Assembly (NCBI GenBank): GCA_002839435.1
Contig: PGYA01000052.1
Coordinates: forward strand, 1 to 32,173
DNA from: Candidatus Riflebacteria bacterium HGW-Riflebacteria-2
GTDB lineage: Bacteria > Muiribacteriota > Ozemobacteria > Ozemobacterales > Ozemobacteraceae
Direction of reading: 5' to 3'
Length of the DNA stretch: 32,173 nucleotides
In this document: in pieces, positions 1-8,457 of the stretch
Layout: each line of letters opens with the position of its first letter
Numbering within the stretch: position 1 is the stretch's first letter
Notes under the pieces: model-generated
What the model saw: only the letters and a program-made list of their open reading frames with translations
The model's database searches: none
What the model was told of the DNA's origin: nothing
Program-made: the position numbers and the translations under genes

Positions 1-177
1 TCTGCGTCAAAATTGCCTGGCTCGAAATTTCGCTCATGAGGCCCGGCGCTAGACCTCCTGTCGCGCCGGTCATAATCGCCATCCTGGCGAAGAAAGCACA
101 CCTGCGCCCTTGCTGTGTCTGCTAATCCTTATAGACATTGAAGTTTGATTGCTATGCAATTCAAATGTGACAGAGGA
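1..177. other. Window-edge region, no recognised gene
   Basis: This stretch lies downstream of the first cyclase gene. Two short frames are open to the window edge: a plus-strand frame that ends at a stop near 123, and a minus-strand frame that could begin with ATG at 83 and run off the edge after about 27 codons. Neither resembles a family I know, and neither has a clear ribosome binding site. I see no convincing terminator for the minus-strand cyclase gene. Confidence 0.3.
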
Positions 178-2193
178 CTAGTTAAGCTGAAATGCCTTTG
201 TCATAATGTCTGTGAGCTTTTTGAAATCTGAGAGATTCCGGTTGCCCTGCGCGGTAAAGGGGTTTTCTTCGCCTTTTTCAATGGCCTGCTGAATCTGAGC
301 TGTAAGCTCGCGGGCAGCAAGAGCAGCTTTGCGGCCGATTGCAGAAATGTCGGCGTTTTCCTGCCAGCCGGGCGGAAGTGGCTTGCTCAGCAGGTAATCG
401 ACTGACTCATACAATGCCGGTGCGTATGCCTGACTCCAGCGCATGCCTTTGAAATCAATGAGGTTGTGAGCATGGTATAGCCAGTTCTCGTTTTCTGAGA
501 GTTCATTGCGAATCACAAGCACATTGTAGGCGTTGAGACGCTGGCTGATACGCTCAACAATCAGGCGGCTTCTGAGATAGCCTTTGAAATGGGCAAAAAA
601 CGGGCCTGCGACGAGAAGGGTTTCGGGATCACCGCGATCATAGGAATAACTCTCGAAAAGTTTGAACTCAGGCGGATAAGAGGCTATCTGTTCGGCAATT
701 TCGTCGAGCACCTTTTTGTTCTCAGCGTTTTTTACGAAGTAGTCGAGAGTTTCCGCCTGTTCTTTGGAATTGCGGCTGCCTGGCGAGGTCAGCAGATCGA
801 CAAGGTAGAATCTAGTTCCGTCGATTGTTTCGCCTCGCTTTTGCAGAAGGTAGCGGGCATTGCGCCGTAAAATGTGAAAGTCTTCGCCGTGATGATAAAG
901 CGCTTCGGTGAGCTTTTCGGCAAAATGGTCGAAGCATTGTTGACCGATGAAATCGCGAATCTCGGTATAACCGTCATCGGGCGCCACTTTTTCGAGAAAC
1001 CAGGCAAATTCACTTAATACCTCAGGGTTTGCGGCAAAGCTGGCCGGGTCGGTCAAAGCTGCCTGGTGCATATATCTCATCGTATGAGTCCAGTTGTAGC
1101 CTTTATTGCTGTAAAATCTGGCAATGGCGAACAGAACATCGCTTCTGTTATTGCTGCGCTTTGCGAGGTTGGCAAGAAGATTGTCGGCTTCGTCACGCGA
1201 TCTCTGTCTGGCAAAAAGATCGGCTTGTGCAATCGCCAGTTCGATTTCACAGTCGAGCAGGCTGTTGTCCAGAGTTGAAAAAGCGGCCCGGGTTTCTTTG
1301 ACGAACTGGTCGAGTTCAGCAAGGTTTTCTGCTGTTTTTTCAACTATTGTGAGGCGCTGTGTGATATGGCTGTTGACAGCCTGTTTGAGCAGATCGGTCA
1401 TTGATTTGTCAGCAGGTTGAGTTAGTGCCGCCTTTTTCAGACACTCAACTGTGCCACGGTAATCCTTTGCCGAAAAGGCTTCATGTGCCAGGCGCAGCTG
1501 CTTTGCATGATCGCTTTCTCTGAATATGAAATATGCCAGGGCCAGCAGAATGGCAAAGCCTAAAAAATACAGAGGCTTGGCTGAGCGTGGCGCCGCCGTT
1601 GGTAAAACCGTCTCAGAAAGCATACCCTTTATTTTTTCAAGCTGTGTTTGCACCGTCTTTGCGTATGATTCACTGCCTTCGTCACGGACAACCCGGTATA
1701 CCCTTACTGCTTCAGGAATTCCCTTGAGGCGATATTCTCCGATCAAGCTGGTCGGAACTTCCTGGCGGTTCATCGCCAGATAGGTTGACTCGGAAAACCA
1801 GATTTCGTTGGCGTCAGTGAGACTTTCGATGCGGGCAGCTATATTTACCGGTTCGCCATAGACGTCGCCGTCGCGCAAGATCACTTCGCCGGTGTTCATG
1901 GCTATTCTGATTTCGATTTTTTCACTTTCGTTGACCGAAGCGTTGAATTCCTTGAGCTTCTCCTGCATCATGATGGCGCAGAGAACGGCATTGGTCGGAC
2001 TGGCAAAAGAGAGCAGAAAGGCGTCGCCGATGGTTTTTACCAGGACACCGTCATAATTTTTTGCCAGCGGCAGCAGCAGTTCTTCATGTTTCTGCAACAA
2101 TCTGCTGACTGCTTCCCTGTCGCTATGCGAAGTTCTCTCGGTAAAACCCTTGATATCTGTGAAAACAATGGTTAGAACTCTGGTTTGTTCCAT
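178..2193 (-). CDS. Class III adenylate/guanylate cyclase with one membrane segment and C-terminal helical region
   Basis: Likely converts ATP to cAMP. The cyclase domain is N-terminal (about residues 4-170) and appears complete: metal-binding Asp13 (in FTDIKGFT) and Asp57 (in TIGDAF), base-contact Lys53 and Asp110, and transition-state Asn117 and Arg121 (in VNIAAR). It could therefore work as an ordinary homodimer. A single hydrophobic segment follows at about 207-224. The remaining 440 residues are helical with a TPR-like start (about 230-270). With no signal peptide, the cyclase domain should face the cytoplasm and the long C-terminal part the periplasm; this topology is inferred and is the reverse of the two sensor cyclases upstream. 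The gene lies 85 nt downstream of the next cyclase on the same strand and may share its transcript. The ATG start at 2193 leaves only a few residues before the first beta strand, as is normal for the family; its Shine-Dalgarno is weak. Confidence 0.9.
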   Translation of the reverse strand: MEQTRVLTIVFTDIKGFTERTSHSDREAVSRLLQKHEELLLPLAKNYDGVLVKTIGDAFLLSFASPTNAVLCAIMMQEKLKEFNASVNESEKIEIRIAMNTGEVILRDGDVYGEPVNIAARIESLTDANEIWFSESTYLAMNRQEVPTSLIGEYRLKGIPEAVRVYRVVRDEGSESYAKTVQTQLEKIKGMLSETVLPTAAPRSAKPLYFLGFAILLALAYFIFRESDHAKQLRLAHEAFSAKDYRGTVECLKKAALTQPADKSMTDLLKQAVNSHITQRLTIVEKTAENLAELDQFVKETRAAFSTLDNSLLDCEIELAIAQADLFARQRSRDEADNLLANLAKRSNNRSDVLFAIARFYSNKGYNWTHTMRYMHQAALTDPASFAANPEVLSEFAWFLEKVAPDDGYTEIRDFIGQQCFDHFAEKLTEALYHHGEDFHILRRNARYLLQKRGETIDGTRFYLVDLLTSPGSRNSKEQAETLDYFVKNAENKKVLDEIAEQIASYPPEFKLFESYSYDRGDPETLLVAGPFFAHFKGYLRSRLIVERISQRLNAYNVLVIRNELSENENWLYHAHNLIDFKGMRWSQAYAPALYESVDYLLSKPLPPGWQENADISAIGRKAALAARELTAQIQQAIEKGEENPFTAQGNRNLSDFKKLTDIMTKAFQLN

Positions 2194-2278
2194 GCTTGAT
2201 TTTGCCTGTTTGTTTAATTTGCGTTCGACAAAATGATAAACTTAAGGGCGTTGAAATACAAATGGTATGAGCAGCGCT

Positions 2279-5257
2279 TTAAACTGAGGTCAGACGATAG
2301 ATACAGCAGAGCTCAGCTTTGCCTTTGATACGGATCTCATCTTCTGGTTCAATCTTGTAAGTTATACTTTCTATGCCAGCCATAGACTCTGAACATAATA
2401 TCATGTTTTTCTTGAGGCTTATTGCATGTGTTTTAAGGCGTGCAGCCATATTGACAGCATCGCCAATCACCGTATAGTCGAGTTTCCCGTTGCGGGAACC
2501 AATTTTGCCTGATATCATCGAGCCGGAACTGAGGCCTGCTGCAAATAACTGGTTCTCACTGAGACTGGAACTGTCGAAGGCTGATTTAATCTTTAGCGCT
2601 GCGATACAGGCTCTCTCCTGATGAGGCATGTCAGAATTGCAGCTGCGGAAAACCATCATGATCGTGTGACCGATGATCTTATCAAATCTGCCACCATTCT
2701 GGGTGCAGATAGTGTCTGCCATCTTGAGAAACAGATTCAGCTGTTCGATTTGCGCTCTTTCGTGACTGATTTCTGATTCGTTAAGCTGGTGAAGCGAAGC
2801 GAACAGCACAGTTGCCTCAATTCTTTCGCCGCCGGGCTGCAATTCTGCCTCGGTTGTTCTGCGGACTTCTTCGAGAACCTCAGCGGAAACATATTGTTCA
2901 AGTCTGGCTTTTTCAATGAGACTCTCAGTCATGCTGTTGCACTCATTTCCTATCAGCTCAAACTCGTCGCCGGTTTCCAGCGCCAGTTTATATTGAAGGT
3001 TGCCGCCGGCGATTTCCTCAAGCCCATCAATCAGCTGCTGAGCCGGGGCGATAAAGATTGCTCTGGTGATAATGATGACCAGTGAGATAACAAGCAATGC
3101 ATATATGACCGGCAACAGCCAGAAACCCGTATAGCCCGTCGAAATCTGCCTGCTGATCTGCGTTACTGAGATAAGTGGCAGGGTCTGGTCGAAATGCGCC
3201 AGCGAAAACACCTCTGTTTGCACACGTTTATCAGACCACTGGATTTCTTTTTTTAACTTATGGCAGCTTTCCATCTGCCTCATGACCTGATCACGGTCAA
3301 TAGACTCAGAAGTCAGTTCGTCGACCAGTTCTATTCGGCCGTTTTTTATCTGCCCGACAGCCATATCAATTTTAAGGCTGCCTTCGTGCCTGCTGTCGAA
3401 TACTTCTTGTCTTATTTCCTGTGCCATCTTTTGAATAAGCATGTAGACATCGAAGTCAACGAGCAAAAATCCTTCCGGCATGCCTTTGTCAGCATTTGCG
3501 CTTCTTATAAGTCTGAAACAGGCTCTGGTATCACGCGACACTCTCGGAATGGTCGCCATCTTACCACGGCTGTTCAGCAGGAAATGGCAGATTATATCGT
3601 TCTTAGTCATGTCTGAAAGCAGTGACGATGCTGATTCGGGAGTACTAAAAGCCAAAGGAGAAGTAAAAAACAATTCTTCTACAGAAACCAGTATAAGCCA
3701 TTGCGAATCGCGTCTGTTCTTAAAATCATATTGTCTTACAAATTCGTCTTTCCAGAATTCGATTCTGAAATCATTCAATTTTTTATACAGAATTCCTGCT
3801 ACAGGTTGATCATGGCACCATTCAGTCAGAAACTGGCGGTGATCATCTTCTGATTTTCCGGACATTGCAGATAGAGAAAATGCCAGATTGCGGGCATGCC
3901 GCTCATATTTGCCTATGTTATTTTTTATCAGAGTCTGCAGCAGCGAATTTCGCATTTTCAGCTGTCGTAGAATATTCTCTTTATCTGAATTGGACTCATA
4001 GTCCTCATATGCGGTGGTTGTTAACAACAGGCTCATAAGCGGCAGTAAACATGCGAAGATTACTGCAGCAACGATTTTGGCGGCTATCGTCATTCTCAGG
4101 TCAAAACCATATATATAAAGCCTGACAAAGATCATGGTGCCGGTCAGCATCAACATGCTCAAAGCAAGATTGATCATAACCCTCGACTTTGCAAGCGGAT
4201 GCTCTAACTCGCCAAGTGGGCAACAAACCTCGATGAATGGCGTCTGCCCGGCGAACAGCCTGAGGTTGCCCGGAAAAATTGTGCCCTGCTGCGCAAGCCG
4301 GTTGATTTGTCTTTGCGGTGCGATGGTTCGCAATGAATAGCGGTCATGGTGCATCGAAAAGGTGCTGAGATTCTGGTCTGAATAGTCTTCTGGAACTGGC
4401 ATGACCCTCCGCAGATAGCCCGTTTTGCGAGAAAACATCGGGTAAAAAGGGGTAGAGGTTGCATTCCTGATAATTGCACTTTCGGGAATATCCTGAAGTC
4501 TTATGGCGACAAGATACCCGCCGGCATTGCCGGTTGCAGAGCCGTTAAGATAGCGTGCGAGTCCGTAATACAGAAATATCTGGCCTGTTTTTCCTGCTTT
4601 ACTGGCTATCGTTCGCAAGATTTCTCCGGGAGTTATTCGCGCAGGAACGATGGTGCCAAAGTAGTTCTGAATAAAGTTTTCACTGTATGTTCGCTGGTTT
4701 TTATCTGCGTTGGCCAGCATATATTCAGGAAATGCAGCAACATACGAAGATGGCAGCAGGGGTTTGTATGCCGCCTGATCATTGTTAACGGCAAAAAACC
4801 TTCTGAGCATCGTGGTAGATGGTGGCTTCAAGTTGCAGAAGGGCACATCTCTGATAAAAGAATCTACTGTACTGGTGTCGCAGCCGTGGCTAAATACAGA
4901 TATAACCTGAAAGCCAAGATGTTTCTCCAGCTTTTGATGAAGTTCTCCGGCAGTTAAGCCGGCTTCTGGCATCAGCGCCGTTGAAGATGCCTTTTGATTG
5001 CGAAACATGAAGGGTTGTTGCAGGTCAAATTCCTTCAGTCTTTTTTCCAGCCATATAGTTTCATCAAGGTCGTTAATAAAATACTGAAGTTCGGTATACA
5101 GCTGCGGCTGCACGCGCTGGACGCTCTGATAGAGGCGGGTTTCGAGAAACACAGAAAAGGCTCGTCTGAACACAATCGCCGGTGCTATGACAATCAACAG
5201 CCATGCCAGCAGCAATACCCAGAATCCGGCTTTCTGTTTTGCCTTGAAGGTTTTCAT
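2279..5257 (-). CDS. Sensor class III cyclase, C2-like half (HAMP; both metal Asp missing)
   Basis: Membrane sensor protein of 992 aa counted from the ATG at 5257 (a TTG at 5260 is the alternative start). Hydrophobic segments lie near 12-30, 360-381, 390-412 and 709-732, giving two extracytoplasmic regions (about 330 and 295 residues), then a HAMP-like linker (about 733-785) and a C-terminal cyclase domain (about 815-990). The first metal Asp is Ser821 (in LFASL; codon 2795-2797) and the second is His864 (in IIGHT; codon 2666-2668). The other active-site residues are present: Lys860, Thr929 at the purine-contact position, Asn936 and Arg940 (in VNMAAR). A homodimer of this protein should not be able to bind catalytic metal. 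The start overlaps the stop of the upstream cyclase gene (TGATG), suggesting coupled translation and equal amounts. The upstream protein lacks exactly the residues kept here, so I infer a heterodimer in which this is the substrate-binding half. Confidence 0.88.
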   Translation of the reverse strand: MKTFKAKQKAGFWVLLLAWLLIVIAPAIVFRRAFSVFLETRLYQSVQRVQPQLYTELQYFINDLDETIWLEKRLKEFDLQQPFMFRNQKASSTALMPEAGLTAGELHQKLEKHLGFQVISVFSHGCDTSTVDSFIRDVPFCNLKPPSTTMLRRFFAVNNDQAAYKPLLPSSYVAAFPEYMLANADKNQRTYSENFIQNYFGTIVPARITPGEILRTIASKAGKTGQIFLYYGLARYLNGSATGNAGGYLVAIRLQDIPESAIIRNATSTPFYPMFSRKTGYLRRVMPVPEDYSDQNLSTFSMHHDRYSLRTIAPQRQINRLAQQGTIFPGNLRLFAGQTPFIEVCCPLGELEHPLAKSRVMINLALSMLMLTGTMIFVRLYIYGFDLRMTIAAKIVAAVIFACLLPLMSLLLTTTAYEDYESNSDKENILRQLKMRNSLLQTLIKNNIGKYERHARNLAFSLSAMSGKSEDDHRQFLTEWCHDQPVAGILYKKLNDFRIEFWKDEFVRQYDFKNRRDSQWLILVSVEELFFTSPLAFSTPESASSLLSDMTKNDIICHFLLNSRGKMATIPRVSRDTRACFRLIRSANADKGMPEGFLLVDFDVYMLIQKMAQEIRQEVFDSRHEGSLKIDMAVGQIKNGRIELVDELTSESIDRDQVMRQMESCHKLKKEIQWSDKRVQTEVFSLAHFDQTLPLISVTQISRQISTGYTGFWLLPVIYALLVISLVIIITRAIFIAPAQQLIDGLEEIAGGNLQYKLALETGDEFELIGNECNSMTESLIEKARLEQYVSAEVLEEVRRTTEAELQPGGERIEATVLFASLHQLNESEISHERAQIEQLNLFLKMADTICTQNGGRFDKIIGHTIMMVFRSCNSDMPHQERACIAALKIKSAFDSSSLSENQLFAAGLSSGSMISGKIGSRNGKLDYTVIGDAVNMAARLKTHAISLKKNMILCSESMAGIESITYKIEPEDEIRIKGKAELCCIYRLTSV

Positions 5258-8199
5258 CAATTCTTTTCCACCGTTATCTCAAAGCATTCGCCTGCTTCTT
5301 CAGACTGCATTGTTCTCAAAATATATTCATGCTCAACCAGGCCGGCCGTAGTCTTGTCTAAAATGATCATTGTAGACAAACCTGCTTTGCTGGCAGCTTC
5401 AAGTTTTTCTGCGAGAACAACCGGTTCGCCAAAAAACATGAAGTCGCGTCTACTGCTTTCTTGACCGATTTCCGCTGATTCAATCGGCCCTGATGCAATG
5501 CCAATGCCATTGTCGACGCATAGTCTGCCGAGAGACTGCTGATTCATGTTGAACTCAGCAAGTTTTGTCCGCATTCTGCCAGCGGCGCGGCAGGCTCTTA
5601 ACGCAGTATTGCTGTCGCCTTCTTCTGAAAAAACGGCAACAATGGCATCGCCGATAAATCGGTAGATAATGCCGCCTTCACTCTGAATTTCCGCTTCCAT
5701 GACAGTGAAATAATCGTTCAAAAGCGCAACTACATCTTCCGCTGGATACTTTTCAGACAGACTGGTGAAACCCCGAAGATCAGATGCCAGAACGGTCATG
5801 AATCTGGTTGCATCATCGAGGTTCTGTCCTGTGTGGTCAATGTTTTTGATCAGGCTCGAAGAAACAAACCTTGAGATATGGCGCTTTTGCAGCAGGCCCG
5901 CCACCATGTCGTTAAAGGCATCTCCGACCTTGTCGAATTCATCATTGTTTTTGATCTCGACTCTGAACTGAAGTTCGCCTTTCTGAGCGATAGCCTGCAT
6001 TCCCTGCATGACTGCGTCGAGAGGCGAGAGGAAAAAATTCGATAGAACTTCGGAAAAAACCAGCAGCACCAGCAGGGTAAAAACCAGCAATGCATAAGGA
6101 AATGTGCTCAGGTAGAATGCTGCAAGGTCGTCGGAATGAAGCTTAACCGCACCAACAAATATCAGTGACCAGTTTTCATTGAATCGCCAGGCGGTAAGCG
6201 TGTCTGATTCTTCGCCTGTAGCGTTTCCAGAAGATCCCGATTCCTTGGCCCTATGCATGAGGGGTTGAAGAAACAGCGGCGGTCTTGATGACAAATCGAG
6301 TGCAAACTCTTTTATAATGCCTTCCTGTCTGGTGTGTGCGATTGCCAGATCAGTCTGATAGCCTTTGCCGGGTCTTGAAAAGAATCGATGCGGATAATCC
6401 TTGCGACTGGTTACATAATCATGAAATCTCTTTTCAGTATCAAGTCGAAAGAAGCCGATTGCTTTCGGCTTCAGCTCCGGTAAAGAAATATCAGGAAACA
6501 GAAAAAAGTGAGCGCGCGACAGCGGGTTGATGTTTTCAATACTTGCAACTTCTTCAGACTCGCAGCTTGCTTCGTTGCGAAAGAAATCCTGCTGCATAAG
6601 GCCGTCGACAAACCCATCGGTATAGGCCAGTTTATCAAGATGCTTTCTGGTCGTAGAGTTTGCCTGAAGCCCGGCAGTGTTGTTCAAAAAACGGGCCAGA
6701 TTCGAAAATAGAATTTTCTCGGGCATATCGATTTTTTCGCCCTGTAAATAGCTTAAGTAGCGACCTTTAAGATCATAAATCGTGCCGCGATTGAAGTGGC
6801 GGAGTAAATATCCTGAACAGGCGTTCAGGCTTAGCTGCTCGGGATTCGTTTTTTGCAGCAGTTCTGTCATGGCCAGCTTAAAATGCAGATCGCTGAGTGT
6901 CTGCCGGTTCGACATTTCGTTATAATACATCTCAAGCAGATCAAGGGAAACAGTAAGCTGACTTTGCGCCAGGTCAGCCCGCGAGGCGCCGATATGGCCT
7001 GCAATTCCATAAGCCAGTATGGCTACGAGAAATCCGGGGATAAACAGAGCCAATGCCAGGATCATGATGATTTTCCGGCGCAGTGAGAATGGCAGTTTTT
7101 GTCGGCGTAACCCGACATTTACCAGCATGGCAAAGCCAAAAAGAACCAGCAACCCGGAAGCAAACTTCAGCATCTGCTGATATGCAGCAATTCTGGTGCG
7201 GGGTTGCGCGCGCCATTCAACGCCAATCATTATTTCATCAGATCTGTCAGTATGACTTTTGCTGCGCTCGCGGCCGGATCCATACCAGACAACACTGGCA
7301 AAAAGCCTTCTATTATCTGACAGTCGATTACCTGAGAATTCGCCAGGTTTCGCGATAAATCGTCTTATGCCGGCATTTCGCGAATTCACCAATGCTTTTT
7401 TCAGCATAAGCTTCATTTTTATGTGCTCTTCGAGATAGCCGACAGCAATCAATCCTTTGATTGCGAGTTTTCTCTCCTGATATATGTCTGAGTAGAACAT
7501 TATCGACTGAAAGTTGTAAAGGTCAGAAAAAAATCTGGTGACCATGCCAAGCTTGAGAATGCCACCGCTATAGCTTGTGAGATACTTTTTTTCCAGATGA
7601 TAGTATGTTTTATCATCCTGCTTGTCGCCGACAATCTTTTTCAGGACCTCTTTCAACTTCTTTTTAGCGGACAGATTCTCTGAGCCTGCTTTCGCCTGCA
7701 GAATTGCTGCGCATATAAATTCGGCAGCGGTTTCCGGAGATTCTCCGGCACCGAGATACTGTTCTGAAAAAAAATAAGCAATCTGGCGCAGATCCGGACC
7801 GGCCAGAACAAGAAACAGCGGTTGCGGGTAGCCGAGGCTGGTAAGTCTGCCGATCAGCCTGTCTGACATGATTTTCAGTTTTGCTTTTGCAAGTGCAGAA
7901 TCACTTTCAAGGCTAAGGTTTTCCAATGTCTCTCTGAGATTCTCATCATCGATAATCCTCTGTATTGCCTGCTTAAGGTGGATATCGACATCAAGGTCTT
8001 CTTTGAAATATTTCAGTTCTTCCTGCAAAGCCATTGCCGACTCAACTGGCTGCCAGTCAGCCTCTCTGGCTGCTATATCATCGAGTTTCGAGCGCAGCAA
8101 TAAAACCGGAACAGCCATAACAACCAGCATCAGTATTATGATGACAAGGTTGGTGTGTTGTTCACGAAAACCCGTAATCTCTGGTGTGATTCTGTGCAT
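5257..8199 (-). CDS. Sensor class III cyclase, C1-like half (HAMP; metal Asp kept, Asn/Arg missing)
   Basis: First gene of the cyclase cluster, 980 aa. Membrane segments lie near 17-35, 344-363, 376-400 and 700-719, with two extracytoplasmic regions of about 310 and 300 residues, a HAMP linker (about 720-770) and a C-terminal cyclase domain (about 798-975). Both metal Asp residues are present: Asp807 (in SDLRGFT; codon 5779-5781) and Asp851 (in FIGDAI; codon 5647-5649). The residues that recognise base and stabilise the transition state are changed: Lys to Arg847, Asp/Thr to Met921, Asn to Val928 (codon 5416-5418) and Arg to Lys932 (codon 5404-5406). That is the pattern of a C1-type half-site. 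The size, topology and domain order match the next gene, so the two look like diverged tandem duplicates. No clear Shine-Dalgarno precedes the ATG at 8199. The ligand sensed by the outer regions is unknown; I do not recognise their fold. Confidence 0.88.
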   Translation of the reverse strand: MHRITPEITGFREQHTNLVIIILMLVVMAVPVLLLRSKLDDIAAREADWQPVESAMALQEELKYFKEDLDVDIHLKQAIQRIIDDENLRETLENLSLESDSALAKAKLKIMSDRLIGRLTSLGYPQPLFLVLAGPDLRQIAYFFSEQYLGAGESPETAAEFICAAILQAKAGSENLSAKKKLKEVLKKIVGDKQDDKTYYHLEKKYLTSYSGGILKLGMVTRFFSDLYNFQSIMFYSDIYQERKLAIKGLIAVGYLEEHIKMKLMLKKALVNSRNAGIRRFIAKPGEFSGNRLSDNRRLFASVVWYGSGRERSKSHTDRSDEIMIGVEWRAQPRTRIAAYQQMLKFASGLLVLFGFAMLVNVGLRRQKLPFSLRRKIIMILALALFIPGFLVAILAYGIAGHIGASRADLAQSQLTVSLDLLEMYYNEMSNRQTLSDLHFKLAMTELLQKTNPEQLSLNACSGYLLRHFNRGTIYDLKGRYLSYLQGEKIDMPEKILFSNLARFLNNTAGLQANSTTRKHLDKLAYTDGFVDGLMQQDFFRNEASCESEEVASIENINPLSRAHFFLFPDISLPELKPKAIGFFRLDTEKRFHDYVTSRKDYPHRFFSRPGKGYQTDLAIAHTRQEGIIKEFALDLSSRPPLFLQPLMHRAKESGSSGNATGEESDTLTAWRFNENWSLIFVGAVKLHSDDLAAFYLSTFPYALLVFTLLVLLVFSEVLSNFFLSPLDAVMQGMQAIAQKGELQFRVEIKNNDEFDKVGDAFNDMVAGLLQKRHISRFVSSSLIKNIDHTGQNLDDATRFMTVLASDLRGFTSLSEKYPAEDVVALLNDYFTVMEAEIQSEGGIIYRFIGDAIVAVFSEEGDSNTALRACRAAGRMRTKLAEFNMNQQSLGRLCVDNGIGIASGPIESAEIGQESSRRDFMFFGEPVVLAEKLEAASKAGLSTMIILDKTTAGLVEHEYILRTMQSEEAGECFEITVEKN

Positions 8200-8241
8200 T
8201 ATAAAATCGGAATGTTGGTGCTGTTCATGCGATCATGTTAC

Positions 8242-8256
8242 AACAAAGCCTTTGTT
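8242..8256. promoter_or_regulatory. 15-bp palindrome between divergent cyclase and aclBA genes
   Basis: AACAAAG-C-CTTTGTT is a perfect odd palindrome with 7-bp arms around one central base. It lies about 43 bp upstream of the first cyclase start and about 130 bp upstream of the aclB promoter candidate, a position that suits a dimeric regulator acting on one or both sides. There is no T-tract, so it is not a terminator. The binding function is only inferred. Confidence 0.3.
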
Positions 8257-8386
8257 ATCTCCAGTTTCCTCATAAAGACATACTGAGGACCTTGTGGTAT
8301 CTGATAAAGTCTGGATTGATCGTGCTATAACAGATCTCTTTTTCAATATTCTTAATCCAGGCGTCAATTTTGCCTTTAGACTGTAC

Positions 8387-8416
8387 TTGACAGGCTGTCA
8401 GAGGTAAGTTTATACC
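8387..8416 (+). promoter_or_regulatory. Sigma-70-type promoter for aclBA
   Basis: A perfect -35 box TTGACA (8387-8392) is followed after 18 bp by TATACC (8411-8416), a 4/6 match to the -10 box. The start point would fall near 8423, leaving a leader of about 35 nt before the ATG at 8458, with AGGAGA placed 7 nt before the ATG. This also argues against the in-frame upstream ATG at 8422 as the true start. Confidence 0.5.
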
Positions 8417-8457
8417 CTTACATGTGTACCGATATTCTTGACGCAGGAGAAATAAAA

